Shown here in pieces: positions 33,285-42,137 of a stretch of DNA of 54,479 bases. The number at the start of each line of letters is the position of its first letter. The stretch's first letter is position 1. The stretch comes from Acidobacteriota bacterium (GTDB lineage Bacteria > Acidobacteriota > Thermoanaerobaculia > Thermoanaerobaculales > Thermoanaerobaculaceae). The stretch lies in NCBI GenBank assembly GCA_027458945.1, contig DAIDOU010000101.1, positions 1 to 54,479 of the forward strand, written 5' to 3'. The notes below the pieces were generated by a model. That model saw only the letters and a program-made list of their open reading frames with translations. It was not told the origin of the DNA and ran no database searches. The position numbers and the translations under genes are program-made.

Positions 33285-34178
33285 TCAGCGAGCGGTTGGC
33301 GGGGGCGCGTCGGGCGCGGCGAGGGAGGTGTGCGTGACGAGATAGGAGCCGGCGAGGACGAGGAGGAAGCCGGCGACCGTCCACAGGGTGATCTGCTCGC
33401 CGAGGACGATCGCACCGGCCGCGATCGCGATCGCCGGGTTGAGGTAGGTGACGGTGGTCGCGCGCACCGGCCCGATTTCGCGGATGAGCGCGAACAGGAC
33501 GACGAAGGCGATGGCGGTGCAGACGACGGCAAGGACGACGATCGACCACAGCGCCGGCGCGCTGGGCCAGGTGGTCGGCCAGGTGCCGCGGATCGCGACG
33601 AACGGGACGTAGAGGATCGCGGTGATGATGAGCGACCAGGTGGTGAGGCCGATGCTGGGCGCGTCGCCGAGCCAGCGGGCGGCGATGACCGGCGCGATCG
33701 CGTAGCCGACGACCGCGACGGAGACCTCGGCGACCGCACCCAGGTCGGAGCCCTGGACATCGAGGCCCACGAGAGCCGCGACGCCGACGAGGCCGATGCC
33801 GAAACCGGCCCAGTTCGAGGCGGTGAACCGCTCCTTGCGGCGCAGCACCAGGGCGACGAGCACACTCACCAGCGGCACCGCCGCGAGCAGCAGCCCGGTC
33901 ATCGAGGACGGCAGGCGCTCCTCGGAACTGGTGAGGAAGAACCACGGGAACACGATCTCGGCGACCGTGTAGGCCAGCAACGGCAACCAGTGCCGCCGCT
34001 CGAGGCGCAGTTCGCGCCGCCACACCGCGACCGGCAGCAGAAGCAGGGCGCCCAGAGCCGTTCGGCCGAGCACGACGACCTCCGGAGCGAGCTCGCCGAC
34101 CGCGATCTTGATGAACACGTACGGCACTCCCCACGCCACCGACAGCACCGCGAACAGGATCAGGCCTCGACGAGTCAC
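33285..34178 (-). CDS. EamA/DMT-family transporter
   Basis: The 297-residue protein has ten predicted TM helices in two EamA halves (AWGVPYVFIKIAVGELAP, GRTALGALLLLPVAVWRRE; second half VVCTAIAFVVLFALIREIGPVRA, YLNPAIAIAAGAIVLGEQ). Members export amino acids, drugs or other small metabolites; the cargo is not predictable. The GTG at 34178 starts directly before TM1. Confidence 0.9.
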   Translation of the reverse strand: MTRRGLILFAVLSVAWGVPYVFIKIAVGELAPEVVVLGRTALGALLLLPVAVWRRELRLERRHWLPLLAYTVAEIVFPWFFLTSSEERLPSSMTGLLLAAVPLVSVLVALVLRRKERFTASNWAGFGIGLVGVAALVGLDVQGSDLGAVAEVSVAVVGYAIAPVIAARWLGDAPSIGLTTWSLIITAILYVPFVAIRGTWPTTWPSAPALWSIVVLAVVCTAIAFVVLFALIREIGPVRATTVTYLNPAIAIAAGAIVLGEQITLWTVAGFLLVLAGSYLVTHTSLAAPDAPPPTAR

Positions 34179-34239
34179 GGCTCCATCCTGGCGCGGGCCG
34201 CGGACATCGCCGAACCCGGCCGCATTCCGCGGATGGGGT

Positions 34240-34758
34240 CTAGACGGTGTCGGGGACGACGTACGGCAGCCCACGCAGCCATGCCGCGAGTTCGCCCCAG
34301 GGCCGACCGGTGGGGAGCTGGCGCAGCAGAGCACGCACCTGAGCCGTCGAGCCGGGCACGGGCAGCACCCGCGTGGGCGCCTTGCGGGCGAGCGCGCCGA
34401 ACCACCAGTGCCGCCAGGTGCCCTCGACGGTCTCCGGTTCCAGCACGAGGTAGTAGTCGGGCATCACGGTCGCCCCCGACTGCAGCGCGGCAGCGGCCGT
34501 CTCGGCCTCGAGGCTCAGCGTCTCGAGCGAGACCAGATCGTCGTAGAACTCGACCCAGGCCGCCGCGACATGCAGCAGCGGATCGGCATCGCTGACGAAG
34601 TACGACGCGTGCGAGCGGCTGATGCGGCTGACGAGTTCGGACGCTCCCGCGGCGGCGAACTCGACGGCCTCGACGTTGCGCAGGGCTGCGAGGCCCTTGA
34701 GCACCTCGGCCGAGCTATCGCCCACGAGGGAGACAACGGTTCCATTCGATGTGACCAT
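34240..34758 (-). CDS. Hypothetical protein
   Basis: The 172-residue soluble protein has an Ala/Val-rich N-terminal half and a Trp-rich C-terminal half (GTWRHWWFGALARK, GRPWGELAAWLRGLPYVVPD). I recognise no domain, TM segment or signal peptide. Codon use matches its neighbours, and the frame ends with TAG 61 bp upstream of the DMT transporter start, so it is probably a real gene. Confidence 0.7.
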   Translation of the reverse strand: MVTSNGTVVSLVGDSSAEVLKGLAALRNVEAVEFAAAGASELVSRISRSHASYFVSDADPLLHVAAAWVEFYDDLVSLETLSLEAETAAAALQSGATVMPDYYLVLEPETVEGTWRHWWFGALARKAPTRVLPVPGSTAQVRALLRQLPTGRPWGELAAWLRGLPYVVPDTV

Positions 34759-34827
34759 GATCGAGCTTATGTCGCACGCTGCCGCAGCACGGGCGCTGCT
34801 GAGCCTGGCATGCGACCGCTCCGCGAC

Positions 34828-36213
34828 TCAGTGCGCGCTCACGGGCTGCGGCACGCGCACGAGCTTCTTGTTGGCGAACTCGCTCATCCCGTACTTGCCG
34901 AGCTCACGACCGACGCCGGAGCGCTTCACCCCGCCGAACGGCAGCTCGGCCGAACTCCCCGTGACCGCGTTGATCCACACCATCCCGGTCTCCAGATCGT
35001 CAGCCAGGTCGCGAGCGAGGTCGAGGTTCTTCGTGAAGATGCTGCTGCCCAGGCCGAACGGCGAGGAATTCGCCAACTGGACCGCCGCCTGCGGCGACGG
35101 CACGCGGTACACCGTCGCAACCGGGCCGAACAACTCCTCAGAGAACGCGCGCATCTCGGGGGTGACGCCGGTGAGCACCCCAGGTGCGTAATAAGCGCTG
35201 CCGCCGGTCGGTTGTGGTGCCGAGTGCAATTCAGCGCCCTTGTCGACCGCGTCCTTGACGATCTCGCCGAGATCCTCGGCGGCCTGCGCAGAGGAGAGCG
35301 GCCCGATCAGGGTGGCGGGATCCGCGGGGTCGCCGGTGGAAATCTGCGTCATCGCCCCGATGAACTTCTGGGTGAATTCGTCGTACACGGAATCGACGAC
35401 GATGAACCGCTTCGACGCGGTGCACGCCTGCCCGGCGTTCAGCACCCGGCCCATCACGGCCTCCTGGACCGCGGCGTCGATATCGGCGTCTTCGAGCACG
35501 ATGAACGGATCGGATCCGCCGAGTTCGAGCACGTAGCGCTTCATGTGGCGTCCGGCGACCTCGCCGACCGCCGAGCCCGCCTTCTCCGACCCGGTGAGGG
35601 AGACGCCCTGCACGCGCGGGTCGGCGATGACCTCGGCGACCTGACGGCTGTCGATGAACGCGTTGATGTAGGCGTCGGTCGGGATGCCGGCGTCGTGCAG
35701 CAGCTTCTCCATAGCGAGGGCGGATTGCGGGCAGTTGCGCGCATGCTTGAGGACGATGGTGTTGCCGAGAGCCAGGTTGGGGGCGGCGAATCTGGCCACC
35801 TGGTAGTAGGGGAAGTTCCACGGCATGACGCCAAGGACGACGCCGATCGGCTCGGTGCGGACGACGGCCTCGCCGCCGCCGACAGCGTCAAGAACCTCGT
35901 CGGCGAGGAACTTCGCCGCGTTCTCGGCGTAGTACTGGAAGATCGATGCGACGATCATCACCTCGCCCTGGGCCTGCATCAGCGGCTTGCCCATCTCGAG
36001 GGTGAGCAGCCGCGCCAGTTCGTCGATGCGCTCGGTGCACAACTGCGCGGCGCGTGCCAGTGCTGCGGTGCGCTGAGTCAACGGCGTCTTCCGCCACGAC
36101 AGGTACGCAGTGTGGGCCCGATCGAGGATCGTGTCGACCTCGCGGTCGCTGATGACCGGGAACTCGGCGAGTGCTTCGCCGGTCGCCGGATTGATGGTGG
36201 CGTATGCGCTCAC
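34828..36213 (-). CDS. NAD(P)-dependent aldehyde dehydrogenase (succinate-semialdehyde type)
   Basis: The 461-residue ALDH-superfamily enzyme has MPWNFPYYQVARFAAPNLALGN, the SLTGSEKAG cofactor loop, catalytic Glu in LELGGSDPF and catalytic Cys in NAGQACTASKR. The ending FGGVKRSGVGRELGKYGMSEFANKK resembles GabD/Sad proteins. It would oxidise succinate semialdehyde or another small aldehyde. The GTG at 36213 begins the protein at the conserved SAYATINPATGE. It diverges from an alcohol dehydrogenase across 417 bp, so the two could act in sequence. Confidence 0.92.
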   Translation of the reverse strand: MSAYATINPATGEALAEFPVISDREVDTILDRAHTAYLSWRKTPLTQRTAALARAAQLCTERIDELARLLTLEMGKPLMQAQGEVMIVASIFQYYAENAAKFLADEVLDAVGGGEAVVRTEPIGVVLGVMPWNFPYYQVARFAAPNLALGNTIVLKHARNCPQSALAMEKLLHDAGIPTDAYINAFIDSRQVAEVIADPRVQGVSLTGSEKAGSAVGEVAGRHMKRYVLELGGSDPFIVLEDADIDAAVQEAVMGRVLNAGQACTASKRFIVVDSVYDEFTQKFIGAMTQISTGDPADPATLIGPLSSAQAAEDLGEIVKDAVDKGAELHSAPQPTGGSAYYAPGVLTGVTPEMRAFSEELFGPVATVYRVPSPQAAVQLANSSPFGLGSSIFTKNLDLARDLADDLETGMVWINAVTGSSAELPFGGVKRSGVGRELGKYGMSEFANKKLVRVPQPVSAH

Positions 36214-36630
36214 TAGTTCCGTCTCCTTGCTCCATTGCCAGGGTCAGTGCGTGTTCCGTGCGCTCGCGCGGACACAATGCCGCAACTGCTCGTCTGCCTT
36301 CACAAGCTGCCACCGGTGGGGGCGGATGTCAATGGGCCGACGAGACTCACGGCGGATGCCCACGATACGTCTGCGGTGCCTCCGATGAGGCTGCCCGCAA
36401 AGCGGTGAATGCTCACGGCGCGGAAAGCGGGTCGTCGCCGACCATGGCGAAGCACGACCGGTGGAGCGCTGAGCGCTCCCGCGCCGCTCGTGAGCCGAGC
36501 CTCCCGTCCTCAGTTCCGCCGCCCCATTGCGCCCATTGCGGTGGGCCCGACGCGGGCATAGCGTGGAGGCATGTCCTGGCCAGTAGCGCCGGGAGCTCGC
36601 TATGACGACGATGTCGAAGGAGAGATTGCC
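36214..36630. other. 417-bp divergent intergenic region
   Basis: No gene is seen. It separates the aldehyde dehydrogenase from the alcohol dehydrogenase. The right end holds a candidate promoter and a short tandem repeat, listed separately. The rest is GC-rich with no clear structure. Confidence 0.6.
36523..36564 (+). promoter_or_regulatory. Candidate promoter of the alcohol dehydrogenase with tandem repeat
   Basis: A TTGCGG -35 (36536-36541) and TAGCGT -10 (36559-36564) are 17 bp apart. The 9-base unit cccattgcg occurs twice in tandem at 36523-36540, touching the -35, as an activator site might. The leader would be about 60 bases and includes the AAGGAG site before the ATG at 36631. Confidence 0.45.
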
Positions 36631-37746
36631 ATGAAGACCAAAGCGGCCGTGAACTGGGGCGTCGGCCAGGACTGGAAGATCGAAGAGCTCGAGCTCGACG
36701 ATCCTAAGCGCGGCGAGGTGCTCGTCAAGCTCGCCGCATCCGGGTTGTGCCACTCGGACGAGCACATCCTCACCGGGGACATGCCGGTGCCGGGCTACCC
36801 GTACATCGGCGGCCACGAGGGCGCGGGCGTCGTCGAGAAGGTCGGCCCGGGCGTGGAGAACCTCAAGGTCGGCGATCATGTCGTGCTGAGCTTCATCCCC
36901 GCGTGCGGCCGGTGCAAGATGTGCTCCACGGGCCACCAGAACCTGTGCGATCTCGGCGCGGGGATCCTCGAGGGTCTGCAGATCACCGACGGAACCTCCC
37001 GGCACCACGTCAAGGGCGATGACGCCCGGCTGATGTGCGTGCTCGGCACCTTCGCCCCGTACACGGTCGTGAACGAGGCATCCGCCGTGAAGATCGACGA
37101 CGACATCTCGCTCGAGTTGGCGGCGCTCGTCGGGTGCGGTGTGACGACCGGCTGGGGATCAGCGGTCAACAGCGCGGAAGTGAAGCCGGGCGACGTGGTG
37201 GTCGTCGTCGGCGTGGGCGGGATCGGCTCCAACGCGGTGCAGGGCGCCCGGATCGCCGGGGCGAAGTACATCGTCGCGGTCGACCCGGTGGAGTTCAAGC
37301 GCGAGAACGCGCAGTCGCTGGGCGCTACCCACACCGCCGCGAGCATCGAGGAGGCCATGCCTCTCGTGCAGCAGCTCACCCGTGGTGCGATGGCCGATGC
37401 GGTCATCTACACGGCAGGGGTCGTGGAGGGCGCACTGATCGCGGGCATCATGGCGCTGACCACGAAGGGCGGCATCGCGGTGGTCACCGGCATCAGCCCG
37501 GCCGCCGACATGAGCGTGAACATGTCGCTGTTCGATCTGACGCTTTCGCAGAAGCGGCTGCAGGGCTCACTGTTCGGTTCGGCCAACCCGCGCGCCGACA
37601 TCCCGCGCCTGCTCAGCCTCTACCAGAACGGGCAGCTCAAGCTCGACGAGCTGGTCACCAAGACCTACAGCCTTGAGGACATCAACCAGGGCTATCAGGA
37701 CATGCGTGACGGCAAGAACATCCGCGGCGTGGTCGTCTACAACTGA
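36631..37746 (+). CDS. NDMA-dependent (mycofactocin-type) Zn alcohol dehydrogenase
   Basis: The 371-residue zinc MDR dehydrogenase has catalytic Zn ligands in GLCHSDEH and GGHEGAGVV, four structural Zn Cys in CGRCKMCSTGHQNLC and a Rossmann motif VGVGGIGSNAVQGAR. Features such as KTKAAVNWGVGQDWKIEELELDDP and HHVKGDDARLMCVLGTFA match the actinobacterial NDMA-dependent group, which keeps NAD tightly bound and needs mycofactocin as electron acceptor. It oxidises alcohols to aldehydes. The aldehyde dehydrogenase next door could take the product. The MoxR gene begins one base after its stop. Confidence 0.88.
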   Translation: MKTKAAVNWGVGQDWKIEELELDDPKRGEVLVKLAASGLCHSDEHILTGDMPVPGYPYIGGHEGAGVVEKVGPGVENLKVGDHVVLSFIPACGRCKMCSTGHQNLCDLGAGILEGLQITDGTSRHHVKGDDARLMCVLGTFAPYTVVNEASAVKIDDDISLELAALVGCGVTTGWGSAVNSAEVKPGDVVVVVGVGGIGSNAVQGARIAGAKYIVAVDPVEFKRENAQSLGATHTAASIEEAMPLVQQLTRGAMADAVIYTAGVVEGALIAGIMALTTKGGIAVVTGISPAADMSVNMSLFDLTLSQKRLQGSLFGSANPRADIPRLLSLYQNGQLKLDELVTKTYSLEDINQGYQDMRDGKNIRGVVVYN

Positions 37747-37747
37747 C

Positions 37748-38782
37748 GTGACCTCGCCCCACGGGATCGCCGCGACTCCACCCGGCGGGGTCGCGGCGAT
37801 CCTCACTCCGGCGACGCTCGCCGCCTTCGATGCGGCTGTGATCGGTCGTCGTCCGGAAACCGAGGTGCTCCTGGCCGCACTCGCGGCGGGCCGCCACATC
37901 GTTCTGGAAGGCCCGCCGGGCACCGGCAAGTCCACCTTGCTGCGCACGCTCGCGGACGCCGCCGGCATCGGCCTGGTGTTCGTGGAGGGCAGCGCCGAGT
38001 TGACCCCGGGTCGGCTCGTGGGCAGCCACGACCCGAGTCGGCTGCTCGCCGAGGGCTACCGCGATGAGAACTTCCTCGACGGCCCGCTCGTGCAGGCGAT
38101 GCGGACCGGCGCGCTGCTGTATCTGGAGGAGCTCAACCGCGTCCCCGAGGAGACCATCAACGTCCTGATCACGGTCATGAGCGAGGGCGAGTTGCATGTT
38201 CCGCGCCTCGGCCTCGTGCGGGCGGCGCCGGGGTTCGCTCTCGTCGCCGCGATGAACCCATTCGACGCGGTCGGCACGGCTCGGATCTCCGCGGCCGTCT
38301 ACGACCGCACCTGCCGCATCCGGATGGACTACCAGAGCGCGGCGGATGAGGAACGCGTGGTCGAGCGCGCCGTCCACGCCGGCGGTGCCGCCGCGGTGCC
38401 CGACGGGAGTCGGCAGCCGCTCGATGTCGGCCGGGTGGTCGCGCTCGTGCGCGCGACCCGCAGCCACCCCGACGTCCGCATCGGTTCGTCGGTGCGCGGT
38501 GCCATCGACATGATGCTCGTCGCCGACCGGCTCGCCGAGTTGCGCGGCGCGGCCGCAACGGATGCCGGCGTCAGTCTGGATGCCGCCCTCGCCGCGCTGA
38601 CCGGACGCATCCGGGTGCAGGAGAGCAGCGAGCGCAGCGCTGAGGAGATCATCACCGAGCTGTGGCATCGCGTCTACGACCCGGCCGTCGCGCCGCAGCC
38701 GGGAGCGGACGCGGGGGCGGAACCGGGAAAAGCGCGCGGGGCGACCGGCCCCGACCGACCGGCGCCCCTCGCAACGAGCTGA
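37748..38782 (+). CDS. MoxR-type AAA+ ATPase
   Basis: The 344-residue AAA+ protein has Walker A GPPGTGKST, Walker B ALLYLEELNRV with sensor AAMNPFD, and the MoxR-like helix-2 insertion. MoxR ATPases work with VWA-domain partners as chaperones that load metals or cofactors into enzymes. The GTG at 37748 follows the alcohol dehydrogenase stop by one base, so translation is coupled. The VWA partner follows. The C-terminal 30 residues are Pro/Ala/Gly-rich. Confidence 0.9.
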   Translation: MTSPHGIAATPPGGVAAILTPATLAAFDAAVIGRRPETEVLLAALAAGRHIVLEGPPGTGKSTLLRTLADAAGIGLVFVEGSAELTPGRLVGSHDPSRLLAEGYRDENFLDGPLVQAMRTGALLYLEELNRVPEETINVLITVMSEGELHVPRLGLVRAAPGFALVAAMNPFDAVGTARISAAVYDRTCRIRMDYQSAADEERVVERAVHAGGAAAVPDGSRQPLDVGRVVALVRATRSHPDVRIGSSVRGAIDMMLVADRLAELRGAAATDAGVSLDAALAALTGRIRVQESSERSAEEIITELWHRVYDPAVAPQPGADAGAEPGKARGATGPDRPAPLATS

Positions 38783-39705
38783 GCCCCGACCCGCAGCCGC
38801 GCGCCGAGCAGGGCGACCAGCCGCGTGTCTCCACGGGCCGTCACCTGCTCAAGGCGATAGCGGGGTTCGAGGAGGTGTCCCCGCAGGTGGGGATGCTCGA
38901 CGAACAGGCCCTCAGCGCCCTCGAGCGACGGGACCCGGATGCTGCGCTGACCCTGCTCGCGGAGATGAGCGGCGCCACTGACGAGCGGCTGCGACGCCTG
39001 GCGCGGGCGCTGTCGGGCCGGGTCATGGTCCGCGCGGCGTCGCCGCGCGGCGCACCACGGCCCGGCGCAGGGCGCATCCGGTCGCGGCGCTGGGAGCCGG
39101 GCGTGGACGTGGACGTGGATGCGAGCCTGGACGAGCTCATGGTCTCGAACCTCGCCGGGCGGGCCGCTGACCCGGCCGGGCTGCGCGGACCCGGCTGGGT
39201 CCGGTCCGCGACCGCGATCAGTCTCGTGCTGGACCGGTCCGGATCGATGGGCGGCGCAAGGCTGGCCACGGCGGCGGTGGCCGCGGCGGCGGTGGCGCTG
39301 CGAGACATCGAGGACTACAGCGTCATCGCCTTCGGCTCGGCCGTGCGCGTCGTCAAGGCGCAGCGCCAGCCGCGCTCCGTGGAGAGCGTCGTGGGCGACC
39401 TGCTGAGCCTGCGCGGCCACGGCCGCACCGATCTGGCCGCCGCGCTGCGAGCCGCCGCGCGCGAACTGTCGGACTCGGCCGCATCACGGCGGATCGTTCT
39501 GCTGCTCTCGGACGGGCGCGCCACCACCGGGGACGACCCGCTTCCGGCAGCGCGCGCACTGGACGAGCTGCTGGTGCTGGCGCCGGTCGGGCCGGACGAG
39601 TCCGGTGCGCAGGCGCGCGCACTGGCGCGGGCGGTCGGCGGTCGGGTGGCGGAGGTGACCGGACCGAGCGCTGTCCCTGCCGCGATCGCCGCCCTCTGGC
39701 CGTGA
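38662..39705 (+). CDS. VWA-domain protein, partner of MoxR
   Basis: The 347-residue frame has a basic N-terminal region, a helical middle and a C-terminal von Willebrand A domain with the MIDAS motif DRSGSMGG, RGHGRTDLAAALR and LLLSDGRATTGDD. It is the usual partner of MoxR ATPases. The start is uncertain: the ATG at 38662 overlaps moxR by 121 bases, and no ATG or GTG lies between it and the conserved STGRHLLKAIAGFEE. A non-standard start near 38775 is possible. Confidence 0.85.
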   Translation: MASRLRPGRRAAAGSGRGGGTGKSARGDRPRPTGAPRNELSPDPQPRAEQGDQPRVSTGRHLLKAIAGFEEVSPQVGMLDEQALSALERRDPDAALTLLAEMSGATDERLRRLARALSGRVMVRAASPRGAPRPGAGRIRSRRWEPGVDVDVDASLDELMVSNLAGRAADPAGLRGPGWVRSATAISLVLDRSGSMGGARLATAAVAAAAVALRDIEDYSVIAFGSAVRVVKAQRQPRSVESVVGDLLSLRGHGRTDLAAALRAAARELSDSAASRRIVLLLSDGRATTGDDPLPAARALDELLVLAPVGPDESGAQARALARAVGGRVAEVTGPSAVPAAIAALWP

Positions 39706-39739
39706 CGTCAGCGCGTGAGGCGTCGAGCCGGCCCGACCC

Positions 39740-40080
39740 GTCCTGCGGTGGCGATGCCGCGGGCTCGGAAAGCGATCGGGCCGCCCGCGGCCGGCCCTTC
39801 GCGGCCGATAGCCGCAGGCAGTGAAACACACTCTCCGCCGCAGCAAGCGTGCGGCAGATGGCCCAGACCCCGAAACGCACCCATCTGATCGATGAAGCGG
39901 ACCATCTCGTCGCGGGGCGGTCGAGCTCCGCGGCGAAAACGCCGACGCCGCCCGCAGTATCTCGTTCGCCCGCTTGAGCTCCGCGTTCTCCTGCTTCAAC
40001 CGCTTCACCTCAGCATGCTCGATCGAGGTCACTCCCGGCCGCTCGCCCGCGTCGACCTCGAAGCGGCGCCGCCACTTCTG
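39740..40080 (-). pseudogene. IS3-family transposase remnant (OrfA end and OrfB start)
   Basis: On the minus strand the first piece reads FEVDAGERPGVTS followed by VKRLKQENAELKRANEILRAASAF, the leucine-zipper end of IS3 OrfA. After a frame change come MVRFIDQM and RFGVWAICRTLAAAE, which match the start of OrfB. The rest of OrfB, including the catalytic core, is missing, and the upstream HTH of OrfA is lost. It marks the left edge of the accessory region after the VWA gene. Confidence 0.75.
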
Positions 40081-40136
40081 TCGACGGCGCTCGAAAACTG
40101 GAAACCACCGGTGAAGGGCCCCGCGGAGAGCCGCTG

Positions 40137-40493
40137 TCACGCCCCGATCTTGTGCTCCGCGAGGAGCAGCTGCACGGCCTCGCGGACGAGTTCGCTCTGC
40201 TTCTTGCCCGTCTGTTCCTCGAGCTGCTTGAATGCGGCGAAGTCGGCCTCAGCCAGCCGCCCCCGCACGGTGGGAGAGGCTCCCTTGGGGTGCTCGCCGA
40301 GTCGTGTACGCCCGGCACGCCGCAGCACGGCGTCCAGCGCCGCCTCGCTGCCGTACTCGCGCAACATGAGTGCGCGGCCGCGCCCGGCCGCTTCGGCGCC
40401 GGTTGCGATGTCCGTCACCTTCGGCATCGGGGTCGAGGGGTCGGTCAGCCACGCGGCCAGCGCGTCGTAGTCGGTGTCCTTGGGGTCAGCCAT
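40137..40493 (-). CDS. Antitoxin, ribbon-helix-helix type (predicted)
   Basis: The 118-residue protein ends in a CopG/RHH-like DNA-binding element (VRGRLAEADFAAFKQLEEQ, SELVREAVQLLLAEH) after a flexible N-terminal half (MADPKDTDYDALAAWL). Such antitoxins bind their toxin with one half and the operator with the other. Its ATG overlaps the toxin stop by eight bases. In this family the toxin gene comes first, as in BrnTA. Confidence 0.72.
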   Translation of the reverse strand: MADPKDTDYDALAAWLTDPSTPMPKVTDIATGAEAAGRGRALMLREYGSEAALDAVLRRAGRTRLGEHPKGASPTVRGRLAEADFAAFKQLEEQTGKKQSELVREAVQLLLAEHKIGA

Positions 40494-40764
40494 TGGGGTT
40501 CTCCTCTCGGTGTCGGCGGAACTTCGGGCCAAGCTCCATCGTGTGAAATACAAGGGCTTCGCGGCCGTCTGAGAACACTTCCACCAGGATCTCGATTTCG
40601 CGGTCGGTCTGCGGGTGCGGGTGCCCGATGTAGAGCCATACGTCACCGCTGGCGGAGCCTTCATCCGGCAGCTTGGCGGAGTACGTCGCGTGAACGACGG
40701 CGTACACCTGGTCGTCGCGTGGGATGCCATGCTTCTCGGTTGAGTCGGTCCACCCGGGCGTCAC
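40486..40764 (-). CDS. Putative type II toxin (BrnT-like)
   Basis: The 92-residue protein begins with GTG at 40764 and contains a KHGIPRDDQVYAVVHATY helix followed by beta strands (VWLYIGHPHP, IEILVEVF, EALVFHTMELGPKFRRH). This layout resembles actinobacterial BrnT/RelE-like small toxins paired with RHH antitoxins. The family match is by pattern, so the RNase role is not proven. It overlaps the antitoxin by ATGGCTGA. A palindrome just upstream may be the autoregulatory site. Confidence 0.65.
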   Translation of the reverse strand: MTPGWTDSTEKHGIPRDDQVYAVVHATYSAKLPDEGSASGDVWLYIGHPHPQTDREIEILVEVFSDGREALVFHTMELGPKFRRHREENPNG

Positions 40765-40772
40765 GCCCTCAT

Positions 40773-40785
40773 GCTATCATGTAGC
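40773..40785. promoter_or_regulatory. GCTA-n5-TAGC palindrome, possible toxin-antitoxin operator
   Basis: gcta-tcatg-tagc lies 9 bp before the toxin GTG and includes an AT-rich step that could serve as the -10 region. RHH antitoxins bind short palindromes here. The assignment is positional. Confidence 0.4.
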
Positions 40786-40940
40786 CGTCATTGGTGGATA
40801 CTAAATGTGTAGCCGATAACCGCTGCTGTGTCAGTTTGAAGTTACTCCGACCACAAGGGGCCGCCGGGCTCCCACGAAAGAGACCTACGTCGGGCTGTCT
40901 CAGATGGTGACGTCCCGCTGAGTGGATGCTCCTATTGCTG

Positions 40941-42050
40941 TCAAGGGCAAGGTGGAGGGGTGATTTGGTCGAGGGCGGTGTGTGCTTGGCGCTCGAGCGT
41001 GGTGTCGCCGCGGGTGCCGACCTCGAGGCGGCGGAGCTTCTGGTAGGGGGCTCCGAGGGTCGCGGCGAGGACCGTGATCGGGATGCCGAGGGCTTGGCGG
41101 CGTTGACGAAGGACCAGGCCTGTTGGTGTCTCGGGTGAGGGGTGGGTGAGGGTGTGGAAGATCTCGTTCGCGATGTGCCGTTTCAGGCAGCGGATGATGT
41201 CGCGGTCAGAGAGCCCCTCGGCTCGACGCCGGGCGAAGTACTCCTCCGTTCGGGGCTCTTGGTGTCGCATCCGCAGGAGCACGATGCGGTAGAGGGCGCT
41301 GTTCGCTTGCCGGTTCCCACCTCGAGAGAGGCGGTGTCGGATGCGTTGCCCTGATGAGGCGGGGATCGGGGCGGCACCGCAGAGGGATGCGAACGCGGCC
41401 TTGGAGGTGAGTCTTTCGGGGTTGTCTCCGGCGGCGGTCAGGATGGTCGCCGCGACGACGACACCGACGCCGCTGAGGGCGAGGAGTGCCGGGTTGACGG
41501 CTCGGACGAGGGCATCGAGTTGCGCGTCGATGATCGTGAGCTCGTTGCGGAGAAGCGTGTGTCGGATCGCGAGCCGCTTCAACGTCTGCCGGGCGACGGA
41601 GTCAGGATCGGAGCCGCCTGAAGGCCTGGTCCGGTTCAAGACGGCGACAAGTTTCGTCTTGTCCAGTGCCCGGTAGTCCTGGCGAACCCGGTCGGGTGCG
41701 GTGATCAGGAGGCCGTGGATTTGGTTCATGGTCTGCGACCGGGCCTTGACCGCGGAATGGCGTTCGCTCATCAGAATCCGAAGCGATTCCACGCCCCCGT
41801 CACCCCGTTTCGGAGTCGCCGTCTGGGTGCCGGCGATGACCCCCAGCGCGGCTTGGTGGGCATCGATCGGGTCGGACTTCCCTTTGAGCCTGCGATGCTG
41901 CCTGTTCGGGCGGGCGATCTCCATGGCAGTGATTCCCGCAATCGCGAGGGCGCGAGCGATGCCGGCGCCGTAGGAGCCGGTGCCCTCGACGCCGACACGC
42001 TCGACGGTCTCGTGCTCCTGGAAGAACGCGACGACAGGGCGCCGATCCAA
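40941..42050 (-). pseudogene. IS110-family transposase, 5'-truncated
   Basis: The frame keeps most of an IS110 DEDD transposase: ERVGVEGTGSYGAG with the second acidic residue, KSDPIDAHQAAL, and the Transposase_20 half with LSGVGVVVAATI, FASLCGAAPIPASSG and the serine region GNRQANSALYRIV. The first 40 or so residues, with the first catalytic Asp of the RuvC-like fold, are absent: homology begins at about 42050 with VVAFFQEHETV. Upstream codons read into a tRNA terminator region instead. A C-terminal segment (LRQRRQALGIPITVLAATLGAPYQKLRRLE) looks like an added helix-turn-helix. The element is inactive and its upstream end, where the bridge RNA is normally encoded, is gone. Confidence 0.85.
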
Positions 42051-42102
42051 GTAACGATGACTTTTGGGGACCAGAACGCCGGGGGCCCGGAAAAGACGAA
42101 GC

Positions 42103-42136
42103 CCTGGTGAGAAACATGCTCTCACCAGGATTTTTT
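42103..42136 (+). terminator. Perfect 10-bp hairpin with T-tract beside tRNA-Pro
   Basis: cctggtgaga (42103-42112) pairs with tctcaccagg (42120-42129) around a 7-base loop and is followed by atttttt on the plus strand. On the minus strand the same hairpin lies directly after the tRNA 3' end, so it may terminate tRNA transcription as well, although the T-tract is only on the plus strand. Confidence 0.7.
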
Positions 42137-42137
42137 G

